Under the pieces are notes generated by a model, which made no database searches, was not told where the DNA came from, and saw only the letters and a program-made list of their open reading frames with translations. From Sulfitobacter sp. DSM 110093 (GTDB lineage Bacteria > Pseudomonadota > Alphaproteobacteria > Rhodobacterales > Rhodobacteraceae), in NCBI RefSeq assembly GCF_022788715.1, contig NZ_CP085168.1, positions 272,545 through 336,544 of the forward strand: 64,000 nt of DNA. Reading direction: 5' to 3'. This document shows positions 27,034 through 36,393 of the stretch, in pieces. Position 1 is the first letter of the stretch, and the number at the start of each line of letters is the position of its first letter. The position numbers were made by a program, and so were the translations under genes.

Positions 27034-27403
27034 TTAGATTACAATTCAATTTCTCCAATTGTGGTTTGGACATCTACTTCGTGCCAGGAACGATAAAATC
27101 TCTGCGGAGCCATGGCTTTTACAGACGCTTTAGGACCATTTTTGCTTGGTTCGTTCTCTCCCGGGCCATTTAGCCGGCCAATAGAATCACAAATACTTTA
27201 GTCAGCCTTCAGATGTCCGCAAGTTTTTCGACGGCATGTTAAGGACGCGTACTGGCGTATTCCCCACCGCCTTGACTGCAGCTTGCGGCCCGCAAGCCGC
27301 GGGCATCAATTGATCAGGTAATCTCCATCATCATAGGGATCGGGGCGGGGATTCATTGGTCCGCGCGTGACCTGTGATCCCCATGCTGCAAAGCAACCGC
27401 GCG
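27034..27403. other. Intergenic stretch, nothing recognised
   Basis: Between the broken integrase and the hydroxy-acid oxidase stop codon I see no gene, no strong hairpin with a T-run, and no repeat shared with other parts of the window. Confidence 0.4.
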
Positions 27404-28537
27404 TCAGTCCGTCCAATAAACGTCTTTTGGACTGATGTCATCTAATTGGGTTTTTCCAGCCAGTCCCATCGTCGTTCGCAGTTCCTTGTCCAGAATTGAC
27501 AGTAAGATTTCGACGCCCTCTTGGCCCATCGCGCCCAGTGCATAAACCATGGCCCGCCCCAGCAAGACGCCTGATGCCCCCATCGCACGGGCGCGGAAGA
27601 TATCCATCCCGCTGCGCACCCCAGAGTCGAGCAACAACTCCACCCTATCGCTCACAGCATCCGCGATCCTGGGTAGCCAAGAAATCGAGCTTCCCGCCCC
27701 ATCCAACTGGCGGCCACCGTGATTTGAAACCACGATGGTTTCTATCCCCATATCCGCTGCTATCCGGGCATCCTCAACATCCAGAATCCCTTTGAGGATC
27801 ACCGGTCCGTCCCACTCCCGTCGGATCCATTCGACATCGTCCCAATCTAACGCCGGATCCACCATTTCTGCGGCCCAAGTGAGCAAGCTGGCAAGATCAT
27901 CTACTCCCTTCGCATGCCCAACCACATTGCCAAAGCTGACCGCCGGACCTGTCGCAAACTCATAGGCCCAACGAGGCTTCGTGGCGATATTGACAAGGTT
28001 CTTAAGGTTAGGGCGGATCGATAGTTTGTTTTTCAGATCCCGGTGGCGCTGACCCAACATCGACAGGTCCATGGTTATAACCAAACGCGAGCAGCCCGCA
28101 GCTTTGGCGCGGTGTATCATCTCACGTACGAAATCCCGATCTTTGACTACGTAAAGCTGAAACCAGAACGGCGCACTGGTGGCCTCGGCAACCTCTTCTA
28201 CAGATGCAATCGACATAGTAGAAAGAATAAAGGGCACGCCGAATTTCTGCGCTGCCTTCGCAACCTTGATCTCGCCACCAATGTTTTGAATCCCCAGCAT
28301 TCCAACAGGGGCAAAGGCGAGCGGTAGGTTTACGCTTTCTCCGGCCATCTCAGTCAGGGTTGTGATATTGCGGATATCGACCCCAACACGCTGACGAATG
28401 TTAAGACGCTGAAAGTCGCTTTCATTCTGGCGGAAGGTGCTTTCAGTGTACGATCCACTCTCTGCGTAATCGTAAAACATCCGCGGCACCCGAGAGCGGT
28501 AGACCTGGCGAAAGTCCTCAACGCAAGTGATTGTCAT
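27404..28537 (-). CDS. FMN-dependent 2-hydroxy-acid oxidase/dehydrogenase (LldD/glycolate oxidase family)
   Basis: A 377-residue TIM-barrel flavoprotein, full length, with a GGGGG-type ribosome binding site. Family residues are visible: the active-site tyrosine in MFYDYAESG (near 22-24), PLAFAPVGMLG, the flavin-binding PFWFQLYVVKDR, the GPVILKGILDVEDA lysine, and the catalytic SNHGGRQLDG with His273 and Arg276, then LLDSGVRSGMDIFRARAMGA. It oxidises a 2-hydroxy acid to a 2-oxo acid. It lies 12 bases after the sulfatase gene on the same strand, so the two enzymes likely act in series: desulfation would free the hydroxyl group that this enzyme oxidises (inference). Confidence 0.92.
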   Translation of the reverse strand: MTITCVEDFRQVYRSRVPRMFYDYAESGSYTESTFRQNESDFQRLNIRQRVGVDIRNITTLTEMAGESVNLPLAFAPVGMLGIQNIGGEIKVAKAAQKFGVPFILSTMSIASVEEVAEATSAPFWFQLYVVKDRDFVREMIHRAKAAGCSRLVITMDLSMLGQRHRDLKNKLSIRPNLKNLVNIATKPRWAYEFATGPAVSFGNVVGHAKGVDDLASLLTWAAEMVDPALDWDDVEWIRREWDGPVILKGILDVEDARIAADMGIETIVVSNHGGRQLDGAGSSISWLPRIADAVSDRVELLLDSGVRSGMDIFRARAMGASGVLLGRAMVYALGAMGQEGVEILLSILDKELRTTMGLAGKTQLDDISPKDVYWTD

Positions 28538-28549
28538 TTTTAGCCCCCC

Positions 28550-30076
28550 TTAGGCCATGCCGACCGGCACGCGGTCGGGCTGGATATCATCAGGACGGGA
28601 CATCAATATATCGGTCAACTCTTGCTGCAATTCTGCATGCTCGGGGAGATCAAAGAGATTATCCATCTCCTGTGGATCATCTTGAAGATTATACATCTCG
28701 CCGGCACCAGACTTCAAATCCATCGTTAGCTTTGCGGTCTTACTCCGCACTGTGCGCAGGCTCAGGCCAACTCCCACACGGCCGGGCAAGAGTTCCCATT
28801 CTGAAAAAGCAGCGGCGCGGGTACCCTCGCCTGAGATGACGTCGCGCATTGACTCGCCATGTATCTTCATCAGGCTATCCGCACCGGCCCAATCCATAAA
28901 GGTTGCGCCAAGGTCCAGCGTAGAGAGCGGTTCCTCACTGACCTTACCCGCCGGCACATCCGGCCCTTTCACGATAGCCTTAACGTTCAAGAGCCCCTCA
29001 AAAGGCATCGGGCCTTTCAAGACCAGTCCATGGTCGCCCAGCCAATCACCGTGATCGGCCGTGTAAACGATATAGGTATCTTCAGCGAGACCCTGCGCGT
29101 CGAGTTCGATCAGGATGCGCCCCACCGAGTGATCAATCAGAGCCAACTGGCCATAAGTATTGGCGATTACCTCACGCAGATGTTCATCGGTCAATTCAGC
29201 AAGCCGTGAATACTTGGAGCGGATTTCAGCATGTTCGGCAGGAATTTCACTTTCGACCGCGGCAGCGTGCCACCATGGACGGCCCTCGAAATTGCGGGTG
29301 CGGTGTTCGGGCAAATCGACGTCTTCTGGCCGATGCAACGACGCCCAAGGCTCTGGGCAATCGAAAGGATGATGTGGATCTGGGAAAGAAACCCATAGGC
29401 AAAAAGGCTTTTCGTGGTTCTGTTTAAGGTAATCGATCGCACGGTCTGCGATCCACGTCGAATTGTGCCATGCCACCGGAAGCTTCGAAGACCATGTCTG
29501 TGGCGCGCCCTTGTGATCTCGCGCGCTGGCCCAAAGCAGTTTATTCTTCCACTCTCCCCTTCCATCTCCGTAGTACCATTCTTCATAGGCCAACCCGCCG
29601 GGCGGTTTCTCAGGTAGCCACCAATTATGGCCGATATGGACAAGTTCGGCATGGTCAAAGCCCATATAGGGCCCTTTCCAGCCTTCTGGCACTTGCCGAG
29701 AGCCTGGGATCGATTCAACTGTCTCGCTGTCACCAAAGACATGGTAGGTCGCAAAATGTGCCTTGCCGATCACCGCCGTATGGTACCCTGATGCCGAAAG
29801 CGATGCGGCAAAGCCTTTCTCCCCGATCTCGGGATCAAGATCGATCCCGTTGTCGTGTACGCCATGGGTGCGCGGTAAAAGACCCGTCAGAATTGAGGCA
29901 CGCGCGGGCTGGCAGACAACACAGGGGGTGACCACAGTTTCAAGGCTCGTGCCCTCACTTGCCAACAGGTCCAGATGCGGCGTCTGCACATTGCGGCCAC
30001 GGAAACCATAGCAATCGCCACGCTGCTGGTCGGATGTGATGAACAGAATGTTCGGGCGCTTCGTTTCTTTGGTCAT
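28550..30076 (-). CDS. Type I sulfatase (formylglycine-dependent)
   Basis: A 508-residue enzyme starting MTKETKRPNILFITSDQQRG; GGAG lies 8 bases before ATG 30076. The sulfatase signature is CQPARASILTG with Cys55, which must be converted to formylglycine (C-x-P-x-R rule). Metal ligands are in TSDQQRG and later YIVYTADHGDWLGDHGLVLK. There is no signal peptide, so it works in the cytoplasm on an imported sulfate ester. It is encoded between a TTT transporter and a 2-hydroxy-acid oxidase, and the formylglycine-generating enzyme is encoded 4 kb away. The gene order suggests a small carboxylated organosulfate rather than a polysaccharide. Confidence 0.93.
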   Translation of the reverse strand: MTKETKRPNILFITSDQQRGDCYGFRGRNVQTPHLDLLASEGTSLETVVTPCVVCQPARASILTGLLPRTHGVHDNGIDLDPEIGEKGFAASLSASGYHTAVIGKAHFATYHVFGDSETVESIPGSRQVPEGWKGPYMGFDHAELVHIGHNWWLPEKPPGGLAYEEWYYGDGRGEWKNKLLWASARDHKGAPQTWSSKLPVAWHNSTWIADRAIDYLKQNHEKPFCLWVSFPDPHHPFDCPEPWASLHRPEDVDLPEHRTRNFEGRPWWHAAAVESEIPAEHAEIRSKYSRLAELTDEHLREVIANTYGQLALIDHSVGRILIELDAQGLAEDTYIVYTADHGDWLGDHGLVLKGPMPFEGLLNVKAIVKGPDVPAGKVSEEPLSTLDLGATFMDWAGADSLMKIHGESMRDVISGEGTRAAAFSEWELLPGRVGVGLSLRTVRSKTAKLTMDLKSGAGEMYNLQDDPQEMDNLFDLPEHAELQQELTDILMSRPDDIQPDRVPVGMA

Positions 30077-30101
30077 GCGGGTCTCCAACAGTTTGAATGG
30101 A

Positions 30102-31679
30102 TTACTTTGGGGGGGTGCTACGAAGGTACCCGGCGCTCAGAACGATGGCGGCGGAGAGTGCAAGAAACACCACCGAGGTGGGGGTGCTGAACAAGAACCA
30201 CGGGTCGCTCCCTGAGGCTTGAAAAGCATTGCGGATTGCCGTTTCCAATGGACCAGCCAAAATGTAAGCAATTACAAAAGGTAGAATTGGAACACCGGAT
30301 AGCCGCATGAGATAGCCGAGGAGCCCGAAGCCCAGGAGGATGTAAACATCGCTCATGGCGCTGCCTTCGATGTAGACAGAGGTAATGGTCAACAGCAGTA
30401 CAATCGGCAACAGGATCTGCTTTGGCACCCGGATCAAACCGCCCAGCAAGCGCATGAACCAAGCGCCTGTGGTCCAGTTTAACAAATTGGCAACAACCAT
30501 AAGAGTGAACAATGCAAAGGCGACGACCAGTTCAGTGTTCACCTCGTCCGGGGTGAAGCGGAAGACTGCGGGTCCGGGATTAAAACCACCGATGGTATCT
30601 GCTGCAAGAATTATAAAAACGGCCGCGACGTTTCCAGGGATCCCAAGGCTTAGTGCCGGGATTAAGTTGGCACCGGATACCGCGGAATTTGCAGCTTCAG
30701 TGGCGGCGATACCCTCGGGCGCGCCTTGACCGAAAGGCACTTCGCCTCGGTACATCTTAATTCCAGCAGTATAACCCATGGCTGCTGCGAGCGTAGTGCC
30801 GATACCAGGCAGAGCGCCCACGACTGTACCGATGGTCATCGATACGCCGATGAACGGCAGAAGCTTGCGGCGTTCCTCAAAGCTAAGGCTGCTTTCCCCA
30901 GGGTCAGGTTGCACAACCGTCTTTTGGAGCGCGCGCTTTGAAAGCCACATTTCCTGCAAGCTTACAAATATTTCGCCGACCACAAGAATACCGATAACAA
31001 CAGCAATGGTAGGGAGCCCGCCAGCCAGCACATCGCTGCCGAGCGACAGTCGTGGATAGGTATCTGTGCCTGTCGCGATGGCTGCGACGAATAACCCAAA
31101 GCAGGCAGCCAGCAGACCTTTCCAAGTATCTTTGCCGACGACAACGGCGACGAACGAAAGCGACAGGATCATCAACGCGGCTTTTTCGGGAAGGCCCAAG
31201 AACGCTTCGATGCTTATAGCGAGGAAAGGCGCACAGACGAATAGAACGATATCGGAGAATGTGTCACCACTTACCGAGGCAAAATGCGCAACTCTCAACG
31301 CTTTGCCGCCCTGCCCCTTCATGGCCATCGGATGCCCATCAAGGGTGGTCATGAACGCATCCGGCGTTCCGGGCGTATTGAATAGGATCGCAGGGACTGC
31401 ACCACCGACGGTGGCCCCCTTCATGACCCCGACAAGAAATCCAAGAACAGGGAGCAGAGCGTCGGGGGTAAAGCCGAAGATTGATATCAGGATCGGTAGG
31501 GCCAGCGCCATGACGAAAGGCCCCGACAGACCCGGCGTAGCCCCGATCAAGACGCCCATGAAAAAACCTAAGGCCACGAGGATCACCGGCCAGGACAGGA
31601 CAAGGGGCCCAAGCATTAGCGCAGGATTGGCCGTAAACGCCTCAACAATACCTGCAAAAATATAGTCAAACACACCCAT
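30102..31679 (-). CDS. TTT transporter large membrane subunit (TctA family)
   Basis: A 525-residue membrane protein with about 12 helices. The ATG at 31679 overlaps the TctB stop (TGATG). TctA landmarks: IGATPGLSGPFVMALALPIL, VGGAVPAILFNTPGTPDAFM, ALPGIGTTLAAAMGYTAGIK and GANLIPALSLGIPGNVAAVF. It is the transport channel of a tripartite tricarboxylate transporter, moving the ligand delivered by the TctC-type binding protein. The sulfatase gene starts 25 bases downstream, pointing to a carboxylated sulfate ester as the cargo. Confidence 0.93.
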   Translation of the reverse strand: MGVFDYIFAGIVEAFTANPALMLGPLVLSWPVILVALGFFMGVLIGATPGLSGPFVMALALPILISIFGFTPDALLPVLGFLVGVMKGATVGGAVPAILFNTPGTPDAFMTTLDGHPMAMKGQGGKALRVAHFASVSGDTFSDIVLFVCAPFLAISIEAFLGLPEKAALMILSLSFVAVVVGKDTWKGLLAACFGLFVAAIATGTDTYPRLSLGSDVLAGGLPTIAVVIGILVVGEIFVSLQEMWLSKRALQKTVVQPDPGESSLSFEERRKLLPFIGVSMTIGTVVGALPGIGTTLAAAMGYTAGIKMYRGEVPFGQGAPEGIAATEAANSAVSGANLIPALSLGIPGNVAAVFIILAADTIGGFNPGPAVFRFTPDEVNTELVVAFALFTLMVVANLLNWTTGAWFMRLLGGLIRVPKQILLPIVLLLTITSVYIEGSAMSDVYILLGFGLLGYLMRLSGVPILPFVIAYILAGPLETAIRNAFQASGSDPWFLFSTPTSVVFLALSAAIVLSAGYLRSTPPK

Positions 31680-32239
31680 CAAAAATCACCGTTGGGAGGC
31701 AGCAACAGGTTGTCGAAGGGCAGATCGTAGAGCAGCGCGATTACAAGGGTCGCAACAAAGGCCAACAGGCCAAGACGCCAAGTGGCCTGCGGTGCGCATA
31801 GAGCCATAAGTGCGAAGGTCATCACGGTGCCCCCCAGCAAAAATCCCAAATACTTCCACGGCGCCGTTGCGAGCAGTAGGCGGTACGAAGTCTCTCCGCC
31901 GGTGAAAGCCCAAGCTATTAGTGGTCCGGCTACCATCATAAGCCCCAGCCCCACGGCAAGAACGAGCGTCAGCCAGATCAGAAAACGTGGCTTAATCTCG
32001 CCCACATCTTCCCCGGTCCGCGAGAGCAAAGCGCGCAGACCGATGACGGTGGCAGCGACAGCCATCCCTATCGCCGAAAATGCCGGCAGCATTGCATCAC
32101 CGATCCGGACATTCCGTCGCCAGACGTCAATTACCGTCGTATCGATATCCTGTGGAATCCAGAATACGAGTGCCAGAAGGGCAAACCCTATCCCCACAAC
32201 AGCGATCGCGAGATCGCGCAGGTATCCAGTGTGGTTCAT
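31679..32239 (-). CDS. TTT transporter small membrane subunit (TctB family)
   Basis: About 186 residues starting MNHTGYLRDLAIAVVGIGFA, with four hydrophobic helices in the TctB arrangement. A longer in-frame start (32260) exists, but the chosen ATG begins the family-typical N-terminus. It lies between TctC and TctA genes on one strand. Sequence conservation in this family is low, so the call leans on position and topology. Confidence 0.82.
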   Translation of the reverse strand: MNHTGYLRDLAIAVVGIGFALLALVFWIPQDIDTTVIDVWRRNVRIGDAMLPAFSAIGMAVAATVIGLRALLSRTGEDVGEIKPRFLIWLTLVLAVGLGLMMVAGPLIAWAFTGGETSYRLLLATAPWKYLGFLLGGTVMTFALMALCAPQATWRLGLLAFVATLVIALLYDLPFDNLLLPPNGDF

Positions 32240-32269
32240 AAATTTGCCCCCCATTCGCACGCGATTTGA

Positions 32270-33211
32270 TTAGTTTGAAGTCGCAGCCAATAGTGCTTCG
32301 GCGTCCGCTAACTCCTTATTAACATAGGATTTTGCAGCGTCTCCGCTCTTGACCTTAAGCGCGAAAACCCGCGTGATGAAGGCATTCGATTTGCTTCCTT
32401 CTTTTTGAATGACCGTCGAGATAGCATCAGACAACGCAGTCCGGGCGTCGTCTGATAGATCGTTCGGCGCGATCGCGACGAAGGTGGCCCCGAAGGAAAA
32501 TTCGACCCCGATATCGCTGAGATTTTGTGCGTTCGGTGAGACAGCAAGCGGCACATCCTCGCCATTGGCCAAATTCACCAGATCGCCAGAAACAACGCCC
32601 GCTTTCTGTGGACCAGCCACCCAACCAATATCGACATCATCTGCCGTCACGGCGTTGAGCACCGCGCGCCCCCCTTGATAGCCCGACACGATGTTGAATT
32701 CGACGTCATTGGCCAGGCCAATGTAATAGGCTCCGTCCGCCAGTCGCGGTGTCATGGTTCCGAAAGAGATCGTCTCGCCTGACTTAGCAGCGGCGATCAC
32801 GTCGGACATGGTGTTCCAGCCGCGGTCGGACTTTGCAACGATGCCCATCTGGGTGCCGGCAATGGTCGACAGATACGTCAGATCATCGGTTGAATAGCCC
32901 GGATCGCGCGTGGCCAGAACACCATAGGCAAATGTGTCCGTGATACCGATACCGATTGTCAGCCCATCGGGCTCGGCTTCCATGACCGCGCGTGCCATTA
33001 CGGCCCCTCCCGCGCCAGGCATGTTCTCGGGGATCATTGTCCAGTTGTAGGTTTCCTGAACGTCTTCGGCGATCAAACGGGCCAATGAGTCTGCGCCGCC
33101 TCCTGGCGCAAAGCCAATCAGCACTTTGATTGGCCCCGTCGGAGCCCATTCCGCAAAAGCGGCGTTTGTCGAAAGAAGCACCGCAGCCGCGGTGGTGATA
33201 AGATGTTTCAT
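32270..33211 (-). CDS. TTT transporter periplasmic binding protein (TctC/Bug family)
   Basis: A 313-residue protein. ATG 33211 has a GGGAGG ribosome binding site and opens a signal peptide (MKHLITTAAAVLLSTNAAFA). The mature part starts EWAPTGPIKVLIGFAPGGGA and DSLARLIAEDVQETY, the canonical Bug-family beginning, with PENMPGAGGAVMARAVM after it; these loops bind the ligand carboxylate. It is the first gene of the transporter-sulfatase-oxidase operon and is divergent from a LysR gene. Confidence 0.9.
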   Translation of the reverse strand: MKHLITTAAAVLLSTNAAFAEWAPTGPIKVLIGFAPGGGADSLARLIAEDVQETYNWTMIPENMPGAGGAVMARAVMEAEPDGLTIGIGITDTFAYGVLATRDPGYSTDDLTYLSTIAGTQMGIVAKSDRGWNTMSDVIAAAKSGETISFGTMTPRLADGAYYIGLANDVEFNIVSGYQGGRAVLNAVTADDVDIGWVAGPQKAGVVSGDLVNLANGEDVPLAVSPNAQNLSDIGVEFSFGATFVAIAPNDLSDDARTALSDAISTVIQKEGSKSNAFITRVFALKVKSGDAAKSYVNKELADAEALLAATSN

Positions 33212-33248
33212 ATGTCCTCCCAAGGTTCGACAGAGTCGAATAGAGCGA

Positions 33249-33260
33249 GGTTAACTAACC
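33249..33260. promoter_or_regulatory. Dyad in the LysR-TTT divergent promoter region
   Basis: Short palindrome GGTTA-AC-TAACC in the 112-base AT-rich gap between the TctC gene and the divergent LysR gene. Related fragments (AGTTACC and GGTTATACC) recur further right before the LysR start. It is a candidate LysR binding region for substrate-controlled expression. The sequence alone does not prove it. Confidence 0.35.
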
Positions 33261-33323
33261 GGTCCCTACTCCGGAAATATTAGTTACCTATACCAGCCAT
33301 ATGAATTTGGTTATACCTATGCT

Positions 33324-34253
33324 ATGCGTCCCCGTCTGCTGAAACAATTTCTTGCGATCTGCCGGCATGGTTCAATGTCTGCCGCAGCGCGAGAGTTAGG
33401 CATCGCGCAACCAGCCCTGAGCAAGCAGATGCTACAGCTTGAGCATGAGTTGGACGCACAGCTTTTTGTTCGTCATTCCCGTGGCGTTACGCTAACTCGC
33501 TCGGGTGAGAAACTAAGACATGAAGCCGCCGAACTGATCCGACGCATAGAGGCCATCCGGCAATCGATACGAACAGAGGGAGAAGACGTTACCGGCAAGG
33601 TTGTGATCGCTATAATCTCTTCGCTGGCACCTCCATTGGCCACCGAACTCTACCCACGTCTGGAACGCGAGTTTCCCGGTATTGCTCTGCATATTATCGA
33701 TTCCTCGTCTGAACGCGCTGGTCTGGCACTACAAAACGAAGAGGTTGACCTGGCCATCCTGCCGAACGCGGCCTCGGACTTTCCGCATCTGGCGTCACTA
33801 CCCCTTTTTGAGGAGAACTTCTATCTTCTGACCAAGGCAACGACCGAGACCCGGATGGGTCCCATCCGCTTCATAGAAGCTGTCGGCTACCCGCTGATCC
33901 TCCCGTTTCACACTCATGACTTGCGGCGCCGGATCGAAGAGGGTGCGCGCAGCATCGGAGCAAGTCTGGATATTAAATACGAAACGGGCAGCATCAATGT
34001 TATCGACGCGATGGTAGAGCGTGGCCTCGCGGCGAGTATTGTACCCATTAGTCATTGGCTTGAACGGATCGCCGCCGGTCAGGTTTCGGCCCAGTTAGTG
34101 ATCGAACCTTCGGTAAGCCGCGTGCATTCGCTTTGCCGTATCGAGGCACGCGTGCTGTCACCTGCCGCAAAGATCGTACATGACGTTATCGCGTCCGAGG
34201 TGCAATCGCTCGTCGCTGCGGGCAAATTGTCTGGGAAACCTGTCCGACGGTGA
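33324..34253 (+). CDS. LysR-family transcriptional regulator of the sulfatase/TTT operon
   Basis: A 309-residue protein with the winged helix at residues 4-62 (QFLAICRHGSMSAAARELGI, AQPALSKQMLQLEHELDAQL) and an effector domain starting around GKVVIAIISSLAPPLATEL. It resembles the GbpR/CbbR-like branch. It is divergent from the TctC-TctB-TctA-sulfatase-oxidase operon and convergent with the formylglycine-generating enzyme gene. It would sense the imported organosulfate or its product (inference). Confidence 0.88.
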   Translation: MRPRLLKQFLAICRHGSMSAAARELGIAQPALSKQMLQLEHELDAQLFVRHSRGVTLTRSGEKLRHEAAELIRRIEAIRQSIRTEGEDVTGKVVIAIISSLAPPLATELYPRLEREFPGIALHIIDSSSERAGLALQNEEVDLAILPNAASDFPHLASLPLFEENFYLLTKATTETRMGPIRFIEAVGYPLILPFHTHDLRRRIEEGARSIGASLDIKYETGSINVIDAMVERGLAASIVPISHWLERIAAGQVSAQLVIEPSVSRVHSLCRIEARVLSPAAKIVHDVIASEVQSLVAAGKLSGKPVRR

Positions 34254-34259
34254 CCTTCT

Positions 34260-35201
34260 TCATTTGTCGTAGACAAGGCGAAAGCCTTGGTGCGACGTAC
34301 TGCTATCGGCACTGGTTCCCGTGCGGGCCGCGATGCGGTAACGGTAGCAGTAGCTGGCATGACATAGAAACGAACCGCCTTTGCCAACCTTGTAGCCCAC
34401 CTTGCCAGCATGCACTCGTTGGGTGGTTTTCTTCAAGGATTTCACCTTGAAAGGCTGTGAGGTGTACTCCCAGACATTGCCGACCAAATTGTAGAGACCG
34501 TAGCCGTTAGGTGAATAAGATCGCGCCGGGGCGGTACCAGCGTAGCCGTCACGGCCATGATCATGGTCTGGAAATCGCCCCTGCCATATATTGCAGGGAA
34601 AGAAATCGCTGTCCGTGGGCTCAGCATCCCCCCAGGGAAACCGCACATCGCCCAACCCTCCCCGCGCCGCATGCTCCCACTCTACTTCGGTCGGCAAACG
34701 CCCCCCGGCCCAGCGGGCAAAGACCATGGCATCGTTCCAACTCACGTGTACCACCGGGTGGTCGTCCAAACATGCTGCTTCCGATCCAGGCCCCAATGGC
34801 GTAGCCCAACTTGCGCCTTCAACCACCCGCCACCATGGGACAGCTGCGACGGCCCGCGTGGGCGGAGCATCAAGCGGCAACAGATTTTCGAAAACAAACG
34901 AATTCCCGATACGCTCGGCTTCGGTGAGGTAGCCGGTATCAGTGACGAACTGGCGAAATCTTAAGTTCGTTACGCTGGTCACGTCCATCACGAAGGATCT
35001 AACCCGTGTCTTGCGTAGCGGTGCTTCACCGTCGACCGACAGCTCTGGTCGGTCAGTCCCGATAAGACCTTTGCCTCCAGGAATATTGACACGGGCCATC
35101 GTGCCCGTTTCGAAAGCTGCAACAGCTATACTGTCAGGGACATCTGCGGTGGCTGCGCGCACAGGCAGGCAACACCCAGTCTTTTCAGTATTAGCGGGCA
35201 T
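34260..35201 (-). CDS. Formylglycine-generating enzyme (SUMF1 family)
   Basis: A 313-residue protein. The C-type-lectin-like FGE fold has VTNLRFRQFVTDTGYLTEAE, HPVVHVSWNDAMVFARWAGG, RLPTEVEWEHAARGGL and NLVGNVWEYTSQPF. The redox pair is intact: Cys280 and Cys285 in GGSFLCHASYCYRYR, the same spacing as human Cys336 and Cys341, with the final SSTSHQGFRLV strand. It oxidises the sulfatase cysteine to formylglycine using oxygen and copper in the cytoplasm. The N-terminal GCCLPVR segment is common in bacterial homologues. Its obvious client is the sulfatase at 28550-30076. Confidence 0.94.
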   Translation of the reverse strand: MPANTEKTGCCLPVRAATADVPDSIAVAAFETGTMARVNIPGGKGLIGTDRPELSVDGEAPLRKTRVRSFVMDVTSVTNLRFRQFVTDTGYLTEAERIGNSFVFENLLPLDAPPTRAVAAVPWWRVVEGASWATPLGPGSEAACLDDHPVVHVSWNDAMVFARWAGGRLPTEVEWEHAARGGLGDVRFPWGDAEPTDSDFFPCNIWQGRFPDHDHGRDGYAGTAPARSYSPNGYGLYNLVGNVWEYTSQPFKVKSLKKTTQRVHAGKVGYKVGKGGSFLCHASYCYRYRIAARTGTSADSSTSHQGFRLVYDK

Positions 35202-35707
35202 CTATGAACCTCAGGAAGAAGCCAATTTCAGTAGAGAGTATCGTACTTTAGTGCCAAACTCACGCTAAAGTGGAAAGCGCTTTCGCCCTTCGATGGCAAA
35301 ATTAGGGAAGCGTTTATTTTTTCCGGATGATAGCGAACCACAAAATCGCAAGGTATTCGACGTGAACATTCGGTGGAACGGACCATTGCGGTCATTCAGC
35401 ATGTCAAGCACTAAAGTCCGCTATTCATAAACTGGCATCCGAATTGCTTGATGCGGCACATTGTAATTTTACTCTTCCCATATCGACGGTCAGCGCCTGG
35501 ATGGTAATGAAAAAACTTCAGGCAATGTCTTTTAGATCTGGTGAGCCAAAAAGACACTTCGATAGCATCTTACGCATGATCGAGCGTACCGCTCTCCCAA
35601 AACAAACCTGTTTCCTGAATGCCTTTTGGAAACTTGACCCCACCGCCAATCTTTGGGTCCAGTACCATGCCAAAAAGCTGGTGACCGTTAGTCGGCAGCT
35701 TCTCGTC
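35202..35707. other. Intergenic stretch with repeat-like fragments
   Basis: No confident gene. A 92-codon plus-strand frame at 35444 has no recognisable product or good ribosome binding site. The part around 35270-35310 and 35370-35440 carries GGACCATTGCGGTCATTC-type text that resembles other intergenic parts of this window, for example 440-510. Confidence 0.35.
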
Positions 35708-36304
35708 TCAAGTGACTTTTGATCGAGGACGCAGATACCAGTACCAGACCCGATAGGCCTCCAGGAGACCAAGCGGCACGAAATGGACCATTGCCGGGGC
35801 AAAGCCGCCCCAGTCATGCAGTGCCGCCCAGTGCAACAGGGTCAGAACCGCAGCGGCATAAGTTGTGCGTTGCAGTGTCTTCCAGTTTCGCCCCAATTTT
35901 CGCACGAAATAGTCCGAAGATGTGACGGCCAGCGGTACAAAGATCACGAAAGCGATCCAGCCGGTCCAGATGTAGAATCTTGGTAGGTCTGCCATGACCT
36001 TCTGCACCGTGCCCAAATCAATGAGGTACAACACCGTGTGCGCCAGCGCGTAAAAGAAGGCTGCGACGCCAAGATAGCGTCGGTTCTTCTGCAGCCAGCG
36101 CGGACCGCGCCAGCCCTTAAAAACAAGTGCCAGCGGTGAGGCCATCATGCCGATAATCATAAAACGCGCGGCGAACTCGCCGGTGGGATGCAGTGCCTCC
36201 TGTATGGCTTTGGAGTCGGGTGCATTGATCAGGCTGTTAAGCACAGCGAGACCAGGCAAGGACAGCAGTACCCAAAACCAGTAGGGAGAAACTCTGGAAA
36301 ACAT
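35708..36304 (-). CDS. MsrQ/YedZ-like ferric-reductase-type heme membrane protein
   Basis: About 198 residues; ATG 36304 starts MFSRVSPYWFWVLLSLPGLA after an AGGAAA site. There are five to six helices, with a GEFAARFMIIGMMASPLALV helix, RRYLGVAAFFYALAHTVLYL carrying a heme histidine, LGRNWKTLQRTTYAAAVLTL and LHWAALHDWGG with further histidines. This matches the ferric-reductase-like domain of MsrQ. MsrQ hands electrons to the periplasmic methionine sulfoxide reductase MsrP, but no msrP gene is adjacent, so it may serve another partner. Confidence 0.82.
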   Translation of the reverse strand: MFSRVSPYWFWVLLSLPGLAVLNSLINAPDSKAIQEALHPTGEFAARFMIIGMMASPLALVFKGWRGPRWLQKNRRYLGVAAFFYALAHTVLYLIDLGTVQKVMADLPRFYIWTGWIAFVIFVPLAVTSSDYFVRKLGRNWKTLQRTTYAAAVLTLLHWAALHDWGGFAPAMVHFVPLGLLEAYRVWYWYLRPRSKVT

Positions 36305-36393
36305 GTTTGTGGTCTTTCCTAAAAAAGAGGGCGTCAGTGGCCCCAACCCGATCACGACAGCAACAAAAGGGGGCAAAAGGTAGACAAGGCTGG

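Noticed and set aside
35444..35722. 92-codon plus-strand frame
   Set aside because: No motif or good ribosome binding site and it overlaps the end of the MsrQ-like gene.
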